Notes: generated by a model not told the origin, from the sequence alone. DNA of 64,000 nt from Actinacidiphila yanglinensis (GCF_900107965.1 NZ_FNVU01000019.1:124001-188000); one strand, 5' to 3'; counted from the first letter of the stretch, positions 1 through 8,024 are shown. Translations and numbers: made by a program.

Positions 1-1
1 C

Positions 2-85
2 GTGGCCGCCGTCGTCGTCAAGGCACTCCTCGCCGCTGGTGTGGATCAACGGTCACTTGAAAGCGACCACGATATCCCTCCCTAG
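2..85 (+). CDS. Possible 3' end of a gene entering from the left
   Basis: An open frame runs from the window edge to a TAG at 83-85. It would encode a 27-residue tail with an Ala/Val-rich start (VAAVVVKALLAAGV). It would converge with the GntR gene and overlap its last bases. The fragment is too short to assign to a family, and other frames in this stretch are also open, so this is only a candidate. Confidence 0.2.
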   Translation: MAAVVVKALLAAGVDQRSLESDHDIPP

Positions 86-993
86 TCGCCCAGGATGAGC
101 GGCCCGGCGATCGTCGTCCACACGGAGTCGAACCAGTCCTGGGACTCCTGGACGAACCTGGTGTCGCGTGACTTCGGCTCGTCCGGGTCGCGGCGGTAGG
201 GGAAGAGGGTGGCGCTGATGCCGAGCACGTCGTAGATCTCCCCCTCGCCGACCGGCGCCCCGCCGTCGTCGTCGAAGGAGACCACGCGGGGCACCACCCG
301 GTACAGACCGTGCAACGCGGTGTCGTGGTTGAGCAGGTAGAGCTTGAAGAGCGGGGTGATCGGCAGCGACCGGAACTCGATGCTCGAGCGCAGATCCGGG
401 TTGATCACCGACAGGCCGTTGAACGTGCTGCGCAGCGCCGTGACATGGGCGTTGATGAGCAGTCGCAGGCGTCGCAGCGGGCGCGGGTCGTCGGCGTCGG
501 CCACCATGCGCGGGAAGGCCAGGGCCGCGTCGGTGCTGGGCAGCAGGACCCGCAACGTGATGGAGGACGGGCGCAGTTCGCCGAGCCGGACCCGCTGCAA
601 CTGCTGCGACAGCGCGCTGTTGAGCGTCTCGGTGGTCAGCGAGAAGGTGTCGATCACCACGTCGCGCTGCTCGAACGCGGCGGCCACGTGGGCGTCGAGC
701 GCGGCGAAGGCGCGCTCCGGCTCCTCCGTGCCGGCGGCGCGGCCGCGTGCGTGGCGGGCCTGCACCTCGGCGGCCCGGCCGCGCTGGTTGTCGATGTAGC
801 CCTCGCGGCGCAGCTCCTTCAGCGCGCGCTGCACGGTCGGCCGGGACACGTCGAAGCGCTCTTCCAACTCGGCCTGGGACGGGATGCGTTCACCGACCCG
901 GTAGCGGCCGTCGTCGATCTCGCCGCGCAGCACATCCGCGATGTGCAGGTACGGCGGTCGGGAGTCGGCGGGTGAGACCGGTTCGTCAGCCAC
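82..993 (-). CDS. GntR-family transcriptional regulator
   Basis: This is a DNA-binding regulator of 303 residues. The N-terminal GntR winged helix spans about residues 12-80, with the recognition part ELEERFDVSRPTVQRAL. A roughly 220-residue C-terminal part follows that I cannot assign to the FadR, HutC or MocR groups. The GTG start at 993 has no clear ribosome site; a TAACGT element six bases upstream would allow leaderless initiation. Its position next to the RsiG/Nur block matches DevA of S. coelicolor, a GntR-like developmental regulator of similar length. That identity is inferred from order and length only. The intergenic dyad at 1088-1132 is a candidate operator. Confidence 0.85.
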   Translation of the reverse strand: MADEPVSPADSRPPYLHIADVLRGEIDDGRYRVGERIPSQAELEERFDVSRPTVQRALKELRREGYIDNQRGRAAEVQARHARGRAAGTEEPERAFAALDAHVAAAFEQRDVVIDTFSLTTETLNSALSQQLQRVRLGELRPSSITLRVLLPSTDAALAFPRMVADADDPRPLRRLRLLINAHVTALRSTFNGLSVINPDLRSSIEFRSLPITPLFKLYLLNHDTALHGLYRVVPRVVSFDDDGGAPVGEGEIYDVLGISATLFPYRRDPDEPKSRDTRFVQESQDWFDSVWTTIAGPLILGD

Positions 994-1087
994 GGAGCAA
1001 CGTTACAACTTCCTGTCTCGTCGGAGTACTTGGCTGAACCTAGTTTACCGATCTCACTCTTCCGGGCACATCCAGGAACAAGAAAGC

Positions 1088-1132
1088 TCATTCAACTACC
1101 AGTAGATCCACCCAAGTTGGCAAGTTGAATGA
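1088..1132. promoter_or_regulatory. Inverted repeat with CAAGTTG half-sites, candidate operator
   Basis: A perfect 10-bp inverted repeat (TCATTCAACT at 1088-1097, AGTTGAATGA at 1123-1132) sits in an unusually AT-rich gap. The divergent GntR gene and the small membrane protein gene lie on either side. The motif CAAGTTG occurs twice between and within the arms (CCAAGTTGG, then CAAGTTGA), and CCAAC follows. Such clustered half-sites suit a dimeric regulator, and the adjacent GntR protein is the obvious candidate. Binding is inference. Confidence 0.45.
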
Positions 1133-1166
1133 TCCAACCTCGATCAGGAGGTGGGAGGTGTCGTCC

Positions 1167-1334
1167 ATGCTCGCACTCAGCTTGTGTGCCTTCGCTTTCG
1201 AGGAACTGGTGCAGTGGAGGTACGGCGCGGTCGGGATGGTGTCCGTCGGACTCGTCACGATCGGGCACAAGGTCAAGAGCACCGCCTGCACGGCCCTGGG
1301 GCTGACCGCGCTGGCGCTGCTGCTGGCCCAGTGA
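1167..1334 (+). CDS. Small hydrophobic membrane protein
   Basis: This 55-residue protein appears to have two membrane-spanning segments, around residues 1-24 and 32-53, joined by a short loop containing RYG. I chose the ATG at 1167 because GGGAGG lies ten bases upstream; an in-frame ATG at 1125 lacks such a site and would add 14 polar residues. It is divergent from the GntR gene and may share its control region. I do not recognise a family, and no function can be given. Confidence 0.5.
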   Translation: MLALSLCAFAFEELVQWRYGAVGMVSVGLVTIGHKVKSTACTALGLTALALLLAQ

Positions 1335-1520
1335 CGTCGCCAGGACGTTACGGGCCGGCGTCGGAGCCGACATCGACGGACCTCCGGCACCAAGGGCGGC
1401 ACGGGATGCGGAAGCAGGTCTCCGCGGCCCGGGCCGCCTTCGCGTGACCGCCGAACGCCCCGGGCGGCAGGGGCAGGGGGCGACGTACGACCGCGGTCGG
1501 CCCGCCCGGGAGGAGGCAGC

Positions 1521-2135
1521 TCACCCCTCCGTCAGCAGATCCTCCACGTGTGCCTCGCCGGCCCGGTAGCGGCGGGTGATCTCAGCCGAGCAGCCGTCGA
1601 CGGTCTGCTGCAGCGCGTGGCGGCGGCGGGACACCTGCTGCTCGTGCCGCGCCAGCCGGGCCATCGCCGCGTGCAGTTCGGGGTCGGTGCGGGCGTCGAG
1701 GTCGGACAGCTCCACCTCCGAGAGCATCTCCTCGGCGAGCAGCCGCACCCGCTCGGTCAGCGGGGTGCCGAGCGTGACGTGCCGGGCCGAGGACCGCACC
1801 CGCGACGGCCCGTCGGCCAGGATCTCCGAGAGCCGGTCGACCACGGCCGCGTCCGGGCCGGCCGCGCCGCCGGCGTCCCCGGCCTCGCCCTGCCGCGCGG
1901 GCGCCGACGGCTCCTCGGAGCCGTCCCGCCGGGCCAGCTCGGCCCGGAGGATGTCGATCCGCCCGTGCAGCATCCGCCGCAGGTACGACAGGTCGGCCTC
2001 CTCGCGCTGCGCGTCGCGGCGCAGCGCGCGCAGCGCCGCCAGGTCCGTCGTGCGCAGGTCGGGAGCGGGCGGGTCGGCGAGCGGACCGCGTGGCGCCGGC
2101 GGCCGCAACGGGCCCGTGGAGTCGGCCTTCAGCAT
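1521..2135 (-). CDS. rsiG: RsiG, c-di-GMP-dependent anti-sigma factor for WhiG
   Basis: RsiG binds c-di-GMP and in that form holds the sporulation sigma factor WhiG inactive, so it sets the timing of spore formation. The 204-residue protein has two long helices, each carrying the family signature E(X)3S(X)2R(X)3Q(X)3D. The second copy is complete (E165, S169, R172, Q176, D180). The first reads E46, S50, R53, H57, D61, so its Gln is a His. The linker (about 70-110) is Ala/Gly/Pro-rich. I chose the ATG at 2135 because AGGAAGG lies nine bases upstream. Upstream in-frame codons would add residues with no resemblance to the family. Confidence 0.85.
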   Translation of the reverse strand: MLKADSTGPLRPPAPRGPLADPPAPDLRTTDLAALRALRRDAQREEADLSYLRRMLHGRIDILRAELARRDGSEEPSAPARQGEAGDAGGAAGPDAAVVDRLSEILADGPSRVRSSARHVTLGTPLTERVRLLAEEMLSEVELSDLDARTDPELHAAMARLARHEQQVSRRRHALQQTVDGCSAEITRRYRAGEAHVEDLLTEG

Positions 2136-2456
2136 GAGTTGGCCCTTCCTGCTGTGCGCCGACGAAGCGGCGGCCCTCGGTACGGTGGTGCCGGGCGCCG
2201 CGGGAACCCGCGGTTGCACGGTGCCGGATCTCTCTCCAGCGCCGGATCTGTTCATACCTGTCGTCCCTTTCGGGCGTGCCGCACGCCCCTCCCGGCTTCG
2301 ATGCTGCCATCTGCCTCTGGCACACCGCATCGAGTCTGCACCCGAACGGCCGTCGCAACAGTTGTGCGAGCCCGCCGACCGGGCGCACGGCGGCCGTCCG
2401 CCGCACGCTGTCACCCGTGTGAGGGACGCCCGCCGCGACCCGCCACAATGAACGGC
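2136..2456. other. Divergent intergenic region between rsiG and dtd
   Basis: This 321-base gap must carry the promoters of both divergent genes. I see no convincing -35/-10 pair, operator or hairpin. An in-frame ATG upstream of the chosen rsiG start (near 2250, with GGGACGACAGG before it) is a possible alternative start for that gene. Confidence 0.4.
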
Positions 2457-2882
2457 ATGCGAGCAGTGGCCCAGCGGGTGAGCGAAGCGAAGGTCGTCGT
2501 CGACGGGGAGACCGTCGGCGCCATCCAGGGACCGGGGCTGTGCGTCCTGGTCGGTGTGACGCACGACGACACCAAGGAGAAGGCGGCCGCGCTCGCCCGC
2601 AAGCTGTGGAGCCTGCGCGTCCTGCCCGAGGAGCGGTCCTGCTCCGACATCGACGCGCCCCTGCTCGTGGTGAGCCAGTTCACGCTTTACGGTGACGCGC
2701 GCAAGGGCCGCCGCCCCACCTGGAACGCGGCCGCCCCCGGCCCGGTCGCCGAGCCCCTCGTCGACGAGGTGGTCGGTCAGCTCCGCGGGCTCGGGGCGAC
2801 CGTCGCCACCGGCGTCTTCGGCGCCGACATGAAGCTGTCCCTGACGAACGACGGTCCCTTCACGGTCGTCCTGGACCTGTGA
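2457..2882 (+). CDS. dtd: D-aminoacyl-tRNA deacylase
   Basis: DTD hydrolyses D-amino acids, and mischarged glycine, from tRNA, so it proofreads translation in the cytoplasm. The 141-residue protein has the usual family length. It carries both active-site signatures: SQFTLYGD at residues 73-80, and a GP motif in NDGPFT (131-136). The sequence begins MRAVAQRVSEAKV, which matches the family start; an ATG nine bases earlier is possible. It is divergent from rsiG and convergent with the YgfZ-like gene. Confidence 0.92.
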   Translation: MRAVAQRVSEAKVVVDGETVGAIQGPGLCVLVGVTHDDTKEKAAALARKLWSLRVLPEERSCSDIDAPLLVVSQFTLYGDARKGRRPTWNAAAPGPVAEPLVDEVVGQLRGLGATVATGVFGADMKLSLTNDGPFTVVLDL

Positions 2883-2904
2883 CCGCCGGGCCCACGCCCG
2901 CGCG

Positions 2905-2928
2905 GGCTACGGCTACGGCTACGGCTAC
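2905..2928. repeat. Four tandem GGCTAC hexamers
   Basis: Four exact copies of GGCTAC run from 2905 to 2928 and include the stop codon of the YgfZ-like gene, which reads on the other strand. The array lies at the convergent 3' ends of dtd and that gene. It looks like a simple microsatellite with no evident role. Confidence 0.7.
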
Positions 2929-3905
2929 GGCGCGACCACGGTCTCCTGTGCCGCCGCCGTCGACTCGTCGGCGATCAGCGTCGCGTTCTCCGGGGTGTTC
3001 CGCTTCACCAGGGCGAGGGCGATGGGGCCGAGTTCCCAGTGGCGGGCCGACGAGGTGATGAACCCGACCGCGCGGCCCTCGGCACTGTCGCCGCCCTCCG
3101 CGGCGACGCGGACGGGGGCGCCGTGGGCCGGCAGCCGCACCTCGCTGCCGTCGAGGTGGAGGAAGACGAGGCGGCGCGGCGGCCGTCCGAGGTTGTGCAC
3201 GCGGGCCACCGTCTCCTGGCCGCGGTAGCACCCCTTGTGCAGGTGCACCGCGCTCTCCAGCCAGCCCAGCTCGTGCGGGATCGTCCGGTGGTCGGTCTCC
3301 AGGCCGAGCCGCGGCCGGTGCGCCTCGATCCGCAGTGCCTCGTGGGCGAGCACGCCCGCCGCGGGCCCGGCGCCGGCTGTGAAGCCCTCCAGCTGGTCGC
3401 GCGGCACGAACACGTCGCGGCCGTAGGAGGTCTCGCGCACCGCCCACTCGACGGGGACCTGGGTGATCGACCCGGCGGGCAGGTGCACGACCGCGTACTG
3501 GTCGGTCGCGTCGGCGGCCTCCACCCGGTAGAAGAACTTCATGCTCTCCAGGTAGGCCAGCAGCGCGTCCTGGGTGCCCGGCTCGACGTGTATCCACGTG
3601 CTGGAGCCGTCGTCGACCAGGTACAGGGCGTGCTCGATGTGGCCGTGCGCGGAGAGGATCAGCGCCTCGGTGGCCTGGCGCGGCGGGAGCTGCTCGACGT
3701 GCTGGGTGAGCAGCAGGTGCAGCCAGGACAGCCGGTCCGCCCCGCTGACGGTCACGACTCCGCGGTGCGACAGGTCCACGAAACCGGATCCGTCCGCGAG
3801 CGCGCGCTGCTCGCGGAACAGGTCGCCGTAATGGGCGGCGACGCCTTCGTCAGGGCCTTCTGCGGGGACGGCGCCGGGCAGCGACAGCAAAGGGCTCTTG
3901 TTCAT
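2925..3905 (-). CDS. ygfZ: YgfZ/GcvT-domain folate-binding protein
   Basis: YgfZ (IBA57) proteins bind tetrahydrofolate and assist maturation or repair of iron-sulfur clusters in the cytoplasm. The 326-residue protein has the GcvT-like fold. It carries the diagnostic KGCYRGQE motif at residues 224-231, including the conserved Cys226. The preceding HELGWLESAVHLHKG region is typical of the family. The gene starts at the ATG at 3905. It lies 64 bases downstream of nur on the same strand, so read-through is possible. Confidence 0.88.
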   Translation of the reverse strand: MNKSPLLSLPGAVPAEGPDEGVAAHYGDLFREQRALADGSGFVDLSHRGVVTVSGADRLSWLHLLLTQHVEQLPPRQATEALILSAHGHIEHALYLVDDGSSTWIHVEPGTQDALLAYLESMKFFYRVEAADATDQYAVVHLPAGSITQVPVEWAVRETSYGRDVFVPRDQLEGFTAGAGPAAGVLAHEALRIEAHRPRLGLETDHRTIPHELGWLESAVHLHKGCYRGQETVARVHNLGRPPRRLVFLHLDGSEVRLPAHGAPVRVAAEGGDSAEGRAVGFITSSARHWELGPIALALVKRNTPENATLIADESTAAAQETVVAP

Positions 3906-3969
3906 GTCAGCAAGCGTACGGCGCCGGCCGTCGGACGCGTCCTTGCGGGCGACGGCCCCACGACGGGCC

Positions 3970-4404
3970 CTACCCGTCGGAGGCGTCCTTGCGGGTGCAC
4001 TCCCGGCAGCGACCGAAGATCGCGAAGTGCTTCATGTCCGTCTCGAAGCCGAACTTCGCCCGCAGCTCGTCCTTGAGCGGGCCGGCCAGGGCGACGTCGG
4101 CCTCGGTGACCCGCTCGCAGTCGCGGCAGACCAGGTGCATGTGGTCGTAGCGGTCGGCGAGGTGGTAACTGGGCGCGCCGTGCCCGAGGTGGGCGTGGTT
4201 GACCAGGCCGAGTTCCTCCAGCAGCTCCAGGGTCCGGTAGACCGTGGAGATGTTGATCCCGGAGGCGGTCTTGCGCACCTCGCACAGGATGCCCTCGGGC
4301 GTCGCGTGGTCGAGGGTGTCGACGGCTTCCAGGACCAGCTCGCGCTGCGGTGTCAGCCGGTACCCGCGCTGCCGCAGATCGCTCTTCCAGTCGGTGCTCG
4401 CCAC
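3970..4404 (-). CDS. nur: Nur, nickel-responsive Fur-family repressor
   Basis: Nur represses nickel uptake genes and superoxide dismutase genes when nickel is bound. The 144-residue protein is nearly colinear with S. coelicolor Nur, with the winged helix in residues 1-80 (STVYRTLELLEELGLV) and the metal-binding dimer domain after it. By that numbering the nickel site His70, His72 and His126 are present. Of the second metal site (His33, His86, His88, His90), residue 86 is Tyr here. Cysteine pairs C93/C96 and C133/C136 could form a structural zinc site. Neighbours on the same strand are the YgfZ-like and nitrobindin-like genes. Confidence 0.85.
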   Translation of the reverse strand: MASTDWKSDLRQRGYRLTPQRELVLEAVDTLDHATPEGILCEVRKTASGINISTVYRTLELLEELGLVNHAHLGHGAPSYHLADRYDHMHLVCRDCERVTEADVALAGPLKDELRAKFGFETDMKHFAIFGRCRECTRKDASDG

Positions 4405-4423
4405 TCGCCCAGTGTAGGGACGC

Positions 4424-4987
4424 CTACTTGAAGAAGGCGATCCCGTCGTCCGGGAGGTCCTTCAGATCGGCGGCCCACTCCTTGGGGTCCACCACCTTCT
4501 TCAGGTGCGCGGACATGTACGCGCGCAGCGGCACCTCGGGGGTGGCCTTCTCGCCGACCCACATCAGGTCGCTGTTGACGTACCCGTACAGCCGCTTGCC
4601 GCCGCTGTACTCGGGGGCGACCGGCAGCCGCGCCACCGCGTCCGTGACCAGGTCGATCTGCGGCTTGCCCTCGGCCAGCTCGCCGGTCCAGATCTCCACC
4701 ACGCCCTCGTCGCGGGTGGTGGTCACGTCGACCTTGCGCTCGGCGTCGATCCGCCAGTAGCCGGTCTCCGACTCCAGCGGCCGGACCTTGCGGCCTTCCT
4801 CGTCCAGCACCCAGGTGTGCGAGGTGTACTCCAGGAACGGCCGGCCGTCGTGGGTGAAGGAGACCTCCTGGCCGAAGTTGCACTTCTCGGCGCCCGGGAA
4901 GTCGTGCACGCCCGCGCCCGTCCAGCGACCGAGCAGGAACGCCAGGGGCACCAGGTCGGGGTGCAGGTCGGAGGGGATCTCGATCAT
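4424..4987 (-). CDS. Nitrobindin-like heme-binding beta-barrel protein
   Basis: This 187-residue protein belongs to the nitrobindin/THAP4 C-terminal family, ten-stranded barrels that bind ferric heme and are implicated in peroxynitrite and NO chemistry. The signature GRWTGAG (residues 20-26) matches the family GxWxGxG motif. The C-terminal part contains the conserved barrel strands (LYGYVNSDLMWVGEKA). The ATG at 4987 lies one base after the stop of the upstream 34-residue membrane peptide gene, so translation is probably coupled. Heme binding is known for the family, not shown here. Confidence 0.85.
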   Translation of the reverse strand: MIEIPSDLHPDLVPLAFLLGRWTGAGVHDFPGAEKCNFGQEVSFTHDGRPFLEYTSHTWVLDEEGRKVRPLESETGYWRIDAERKVDVTTTRDEGVVEIWTGELAEGKPQIDLVTDAVARLPVAPEYSGGKRLYGYVNSDLMWVGEKATPEVPLRAYMSAHLKKVVDPKEWAADLKDLPDDGIAFFK

Positions 4988-4988
4988 G

Positions 4989-5093
4989 TCAGCGCTGACC
5001 CTGGTACAGCTTCTTGACCGCGTAGAGCGCGAACGCCGCGACGCCCAGGCAGACCAGGACGAGCAGGGCGTCGAAGTAGTACTGGATTTCCAC
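4989..5093 (-). CDS. 34-residue single-span membrane peptide
   Basis: A GTG at 5093 with GAGGAG seven bases upstream opens a 34-residue peptide. A hydrophobic segment (about residues 9-26, ALLVLVCLGVAAFALYAV) is followed by a positive tail, KKLYQGQR. Its stop is one base from the nitrobindin ATG, which argues for one transcript and coupled translation. From memory, similar peptides sit beside this gene in other Streptomyces. The function is unknown; anchoring or partnering the heme protein at the membrane is a guess from context. Confidence 0.65.
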   Translation of the reverse strand: MEIQYYFDALLVLVCLGVAAFALYAVKKLYQGQR

Positions 5094-5209
5094 GGACGGG
5101 CTCCTCGGGCGGCAGACGGTGCGGGACCGCGCACGGGTACGGCACGGGCCGTACCGAAGTCTAGTGCGCGGCCCCGCCGCGGTCGCGACCAGGCCGTCCG
5201 CCGTGCGGC

Positions 5210-6160
5210 TCAGCCCAGCAGCTGGGCCTGCAGCCGCACCGTCTGGTCGAACGGCACCTCGGCCACCGAGCCCTTCCGGGTCTGCACCACCAGGGCCAGG
5301 GTGTCGCCCGAGGAGAGGTACGCGTACCGGGCGGCGGTGGCCCCGTAGGGCTTCGTCTCCTTCATGGCCAGCGCGTTGATGTCCGCCGGGATCACCGTGG
5401 ACTCCACCGTGGGGTCGCTGACGACGTCGAGGGCGCCGCTGATCGCGGCGCTCGACATGTCGTCGAAGAAGGCGGCGCGGTAGGGCGCGGTGAGGAACTG
5501 GGCCAGGTAGACCTCGGTCCTGGTGCCGTCGGGCATGGTCCAGGCACGGGCGGCGATGTGCCGCAGCCCGTCGTCCCGGCCGGCCAGGCCGGCGTTCTTC
5601 GCGAGGTCGGGGAGGCCGAAGTCGTACCGCTTCAGGTAGGTCGCGTACGGCAGCCATCCCGTCGGGCCGGGGAACGAGTGGTCCGACACCGCCTGCTCCG
5701 GCAGCGGGAGCAGCAGCGACCGCAGGTCGGCGTAGTGCACGCCGGCCGTGTTGGCCGTGGCCAGCGGGCGCGGCTCGCCCGCGGGCAGCTTGGGCAGCGC
5801 GAGCGGCGGGTACGCCCACCGGCCGTCAGCGGGGGTCTTCAGCCCGGGGATCCTCGTCCGCTCCGGCCGTGTCACGGCGTACGTCGCCGCGCCGCCGAGC
5901 ACGGCGAACACCAGCACGGCGGCGGTCCAGCGGGCGGCGGCGCGCAGCCTGCGCCGGGCCGGCCGGGGCGGTGGCGGCGCGTCCAGCTGCGCCACCGGAA
6001 TACCGCCGGGGTACGCCTCGGGTCCCGGCACGTGCCAGTCCGCCGGCTCCGCGAGCGGGGCGGCGGGAAGGGGCGGGGCGGGAGGCGCCGCGGGGGCGGG
6101 CCGGACGGGATCCACGGGTGGAACCGGATCTGCGGGCGCCTGGGGTGTCGTGTCGGTCAT
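5210..6160 (-). CDS. Paralogous Pro-rich-tailed membrane protein (fourth of four)
   Basis: This 316-residue protein has a Pro/Ala-rich, presumably cytoplasmic tail (about 1-70), one membrane helix (about 76-96) and an extracytoplasmic domain of about 215 residues. The external domain opens with AGVHYADLRSLLLPLP, matching HxxxLRxxLxPxP in its neighbours, and ends RLQAQLLG. Its ATG shares one base with the stop of the upstream gene. With the three genes at 6160-8774 it forms a paralogous set. No known family or catalytic motif is visible. It is probably a lipid-independent surface or sensor protein. Confidence 0.8.
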   Translation of the reverse strand: MTDTTPQAPADPVPPVDPVRPAPAAPPAPPLPAAPLAEPADWHVPGPEAYPGGIPVAQLDAPPPPRPARRRLRAAARWTAAVLVFAVLGGAATYAVTRPERTRIPGLKTPADGRWAYPPLALPKLPAGEPRPLATANTAGVHYADLRSLLLPLPEQAVSDHSFPGPTGWLPYATYLKRYDFGLPDLAKNAGLAGRDDGLRHIAARAWTMPDGTRTEVYLAQFLTAPYRAAFFDDMSSAAISGALDVVSDPTVESTVIPADINALAMKETKPYGATAARYAYLSSGDTLALVVQTRKGSVAEVPFDQTVRLQAQLLG

Positions 6161-7095
6161 CAGACTGCCTCTCCGGGGTCCTTGATCCGGTCGAGCTGCC
6201 TGCTCAGCAGCCCCGCCGCCGTGGTCTTGTCCAGAGGCCGGGTGCCTTCGACCGTCATCGTCACCATCAGGTCGCCCTCGGTGGCCTGGCAGGTCATCGT
6301 GTCGAGCTTGTCGCCCGGCTCGGCGGGCGGCAGCACGCAGGTGGCCTTCGGGTAGCCCTTGACCTTCGGACCGGTGCGGAAGACGCCCATCGCCTTGGTG
6401 AAGGCGCTGAAGTAGTCGGTCTGGGCCCGCGCCGCCTCCTTGTTCTTCATCTGCACGATCCGGATCTGGACCACGAGCTCCCCGGCAGCCTCGGTGTACG
6501 TGCGCATGCCCGCGCCCTCGATGTGGAGGTCGTCCACGGCCGCGCCCACCGTCTTGCGCTCCTTGGCGGACATGCCCTTCTCGTCGCCCAGCACCAGCGC
6601 CCGCGCCTGCTCGGCGTCCAGCGTGACGTCGTTGCCGTACTGGTCCACGTCGGGGCCGGGTGAGTACCCGGTGGGGATCGGCAGCAGCATCAGCCGCAGG
6701 CTGCCGTAGTGACTGCCGCCGGACTTCGCGCCGAACGCCTTGGTGGCGGTCGGCGTCGGCGAGGTCCACGGGGCGGCAGCGGGCTTCGCGTCCGTCCCGC
6801 CGTCCTTGTCGTGCAGCACCGCGTAGCCGACGCCGCCGCCGGCGACGACGGCGACCAGCGCGGCGGCCAGGCCGAGCGCGAGGCCGCGCCGGGACCGCGG
6901 GGCAACCGGCGGGGCCGGCTCCGCCGGGAAGCCCGGGAAGCCCGGGTAGGCGGGGTACGCAGGGTGCTCCGTGCCCGCGCCGTGCGCGTCGACCGGGAGG
7001 GCCGGCGGGGCGGGCGGGGCGGGCGGGAGCGGCGGCGCGACGTCCGGCTCGGCGGGCGGGCCCGACGCGGCCGGCCGGGGGGTCTCGTCGGTCAC
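6160..7095 (-). CDS. Paralogous Pro-rich-tailed membrane protein (third of four)
   Basis: The 311 residues comprise a Pro/Ala-rich cytoplasmic tail with short PAYPGFPGFP-type repeats (about 1-68), a basic stop, one membrane helix (about 72-93) and an external domain. That domain begins GGSHYGSLRLMLLPIP, the same block seen in the sister proteins, and closes LLSRQLDRI. Two cysteines about 13 residues apart (ATCVLPP and MTCQATEG) could form a disulfide. The start overlaps the upstream stop by four bases. The function is unknown. Confidence 0.8.
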   Translation of the reverse strand: MTDETPRPAASGPPAEPDVAPPLPPAPPAPPALPVDAHGAGTEHPAYPAYPGFPGFPAEPAPPVAPRSRRGLALGLAAALVAVVAGGGVGYAVLHDKDGGTDAKPAAAPWTSPTPTATKAFGAKSGGSHYGSLRLMLLPIPTGYSPGPDVDQYGNDVTLDAEQARALVLGDEKGMSAKERKTVGAAVDDLHIEGAGMRTYTEAAGELVVQIRIVQMKNKEAARAQTDYFSAFTKAMGVFRTGPKVKGYPKATCVLPPAEPGDKLDTMTCQATEGDLMVTMTVEGTRPLDKTTAAGLLSRQLDRIKDPGEAV

Positions 7096-7991
7096 AGCCG
7101 CTCCAGTTGCTTCTCGAGGATCGCCTGGGCCGTCCCGGCCTTCACCGGGTGCAGGGAGTCCACGTAGACCTCGACGTAGATGTTGCCGACCTGCGCGATA
7201 CCGCGGCCCTGGTAATCGGGCAGGTAGCCCGCCTCCGTGTGCGGTCGGGTCGAACCCCAGACCGTGCCGTGCGTCACGTCGGTGAGGTCGTGCCGGTGGC
7301 CGATCCCCTGCACGTCGTTGTCGGCGTTCCGCTCGTCCTCGAAGAACTGCTTCGCGTTGGCGTAGGTGTCGTCGCGGAACTGGGTCAGGGCGACCTGGTA
7401 GTAGGTGTGGTGCTTGTCCGTCCAGGCCGCTTCGACGCTGCGCTGGAAGGAGTCGCCGGCCAGGTCGGTGAAGATCCCGGCGGGCTGGGTGTACTCCTCG
7501 GCGTAGTCCAGCAGCGAGTTCCAGTCCCGCTCCTCCTCCTTGTCGCCCTTGGGCGTCGGGACGAGCAGCTTGAGCAGGTCGCTCCGGAAGACCACCCCGC
7601 CGTCCTGATCGGCCGTCAGCTTCGGTGCCGCCGGGCCGGCTCCCTTCGGCTGGGCCAGCACCGGTCCGGTGAGCGGCGGCAGCGGCGTCGGCCTGCGCTG
7701 CTGCTGGATGTGGTAGCCGAGGCCGCCGCCGGCGAGCACGCCGAGCACCGCGGCGGCGGCGATCAGCAGCGTGGTCCTGCCCCGGCGCCGCGGCCGGTAC
7801 GGCGCGGGTTCGGGTACGGCGTCCGCTGCCGGTGCGGGTTGCGGTTCGGGCTCGGCTGCCAACTCCGGCTCGGTCTCCCGTTCCGGCTCGGGTTCAGGTA
7901 CCGGAACGGCATCCGGTTCCTGAACGTCATCCGGTTCCGGAACCGGGTCCGGTCTCCGGGCAGGGGTGTCTTCGGACAAGGGGTCACTCAC
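7092..7991 (-). CDS. Paralogous Pro-rich-tailed membrane protein (second of four)
   Basis: This 299-residue protein has an acidic Pro-Glu repeat tail (PEPEPERETEPEL and similar, residues about 1-68), an Arg-rich stop (RPRRRGRT), one membrane helix (about 77-98) and an external domain. The domain's opening block reads VVFRSDLLKLLVPTP and its end reads ILEKQLERL, a divergent version of the sister proteins. The opposite charge of its tail compared with the neutral tails of the next two genes is notable. It lies 33 bases after the first gene of the set and overlaps the next. Confidence 0.8.
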   Translation of the reverse strand: MSDPLSEDTPARRPDPVPEPDDVQEPDAVPVPEPEPERETEPELAAEPEPQPAPAADAVPEPAPYRPRRRGRTTLLIAAAAVLGVLAGGGLGYHIQQQRRPTPLPPLTGPVLAQPKGAGPAAPKLTADQDGGVVFRSDLLKLLVPTPKGDKEEERDWNSLLDYAEEYTQPAGIFTDLAGDSFQRSVEAAWTDKHHTYYQVALTQFRDDTYANAKQFFEDERNADNDVQGIGHRHDLTDVTHGTVWGSTRPHTEAGYLPDYQGRGIAQVGNIYVEVYVDSLHPVKAGTAQAILEKQLERL

Positions 7992-8024
7992 TCCAAGGAA
8001 GGTGAACGGGTCGGCGAGCGCGGG

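Noticed and set aside
1548..2456. Long plus-strand frame preceding dtd and opposite rsiG
   Set aside because: It is antisense to rsiG and has Arg/Gly/Pro-rich composition typical of GC-biased shadow frames. Only its last part is the real dtd gene.
2905..2928. GGCTAC repeats as a CRISPR-like or regulatory array
   Set aside because: The four hexamers have no spacers and lie over a stop codon; a simple microsatellite explains them.
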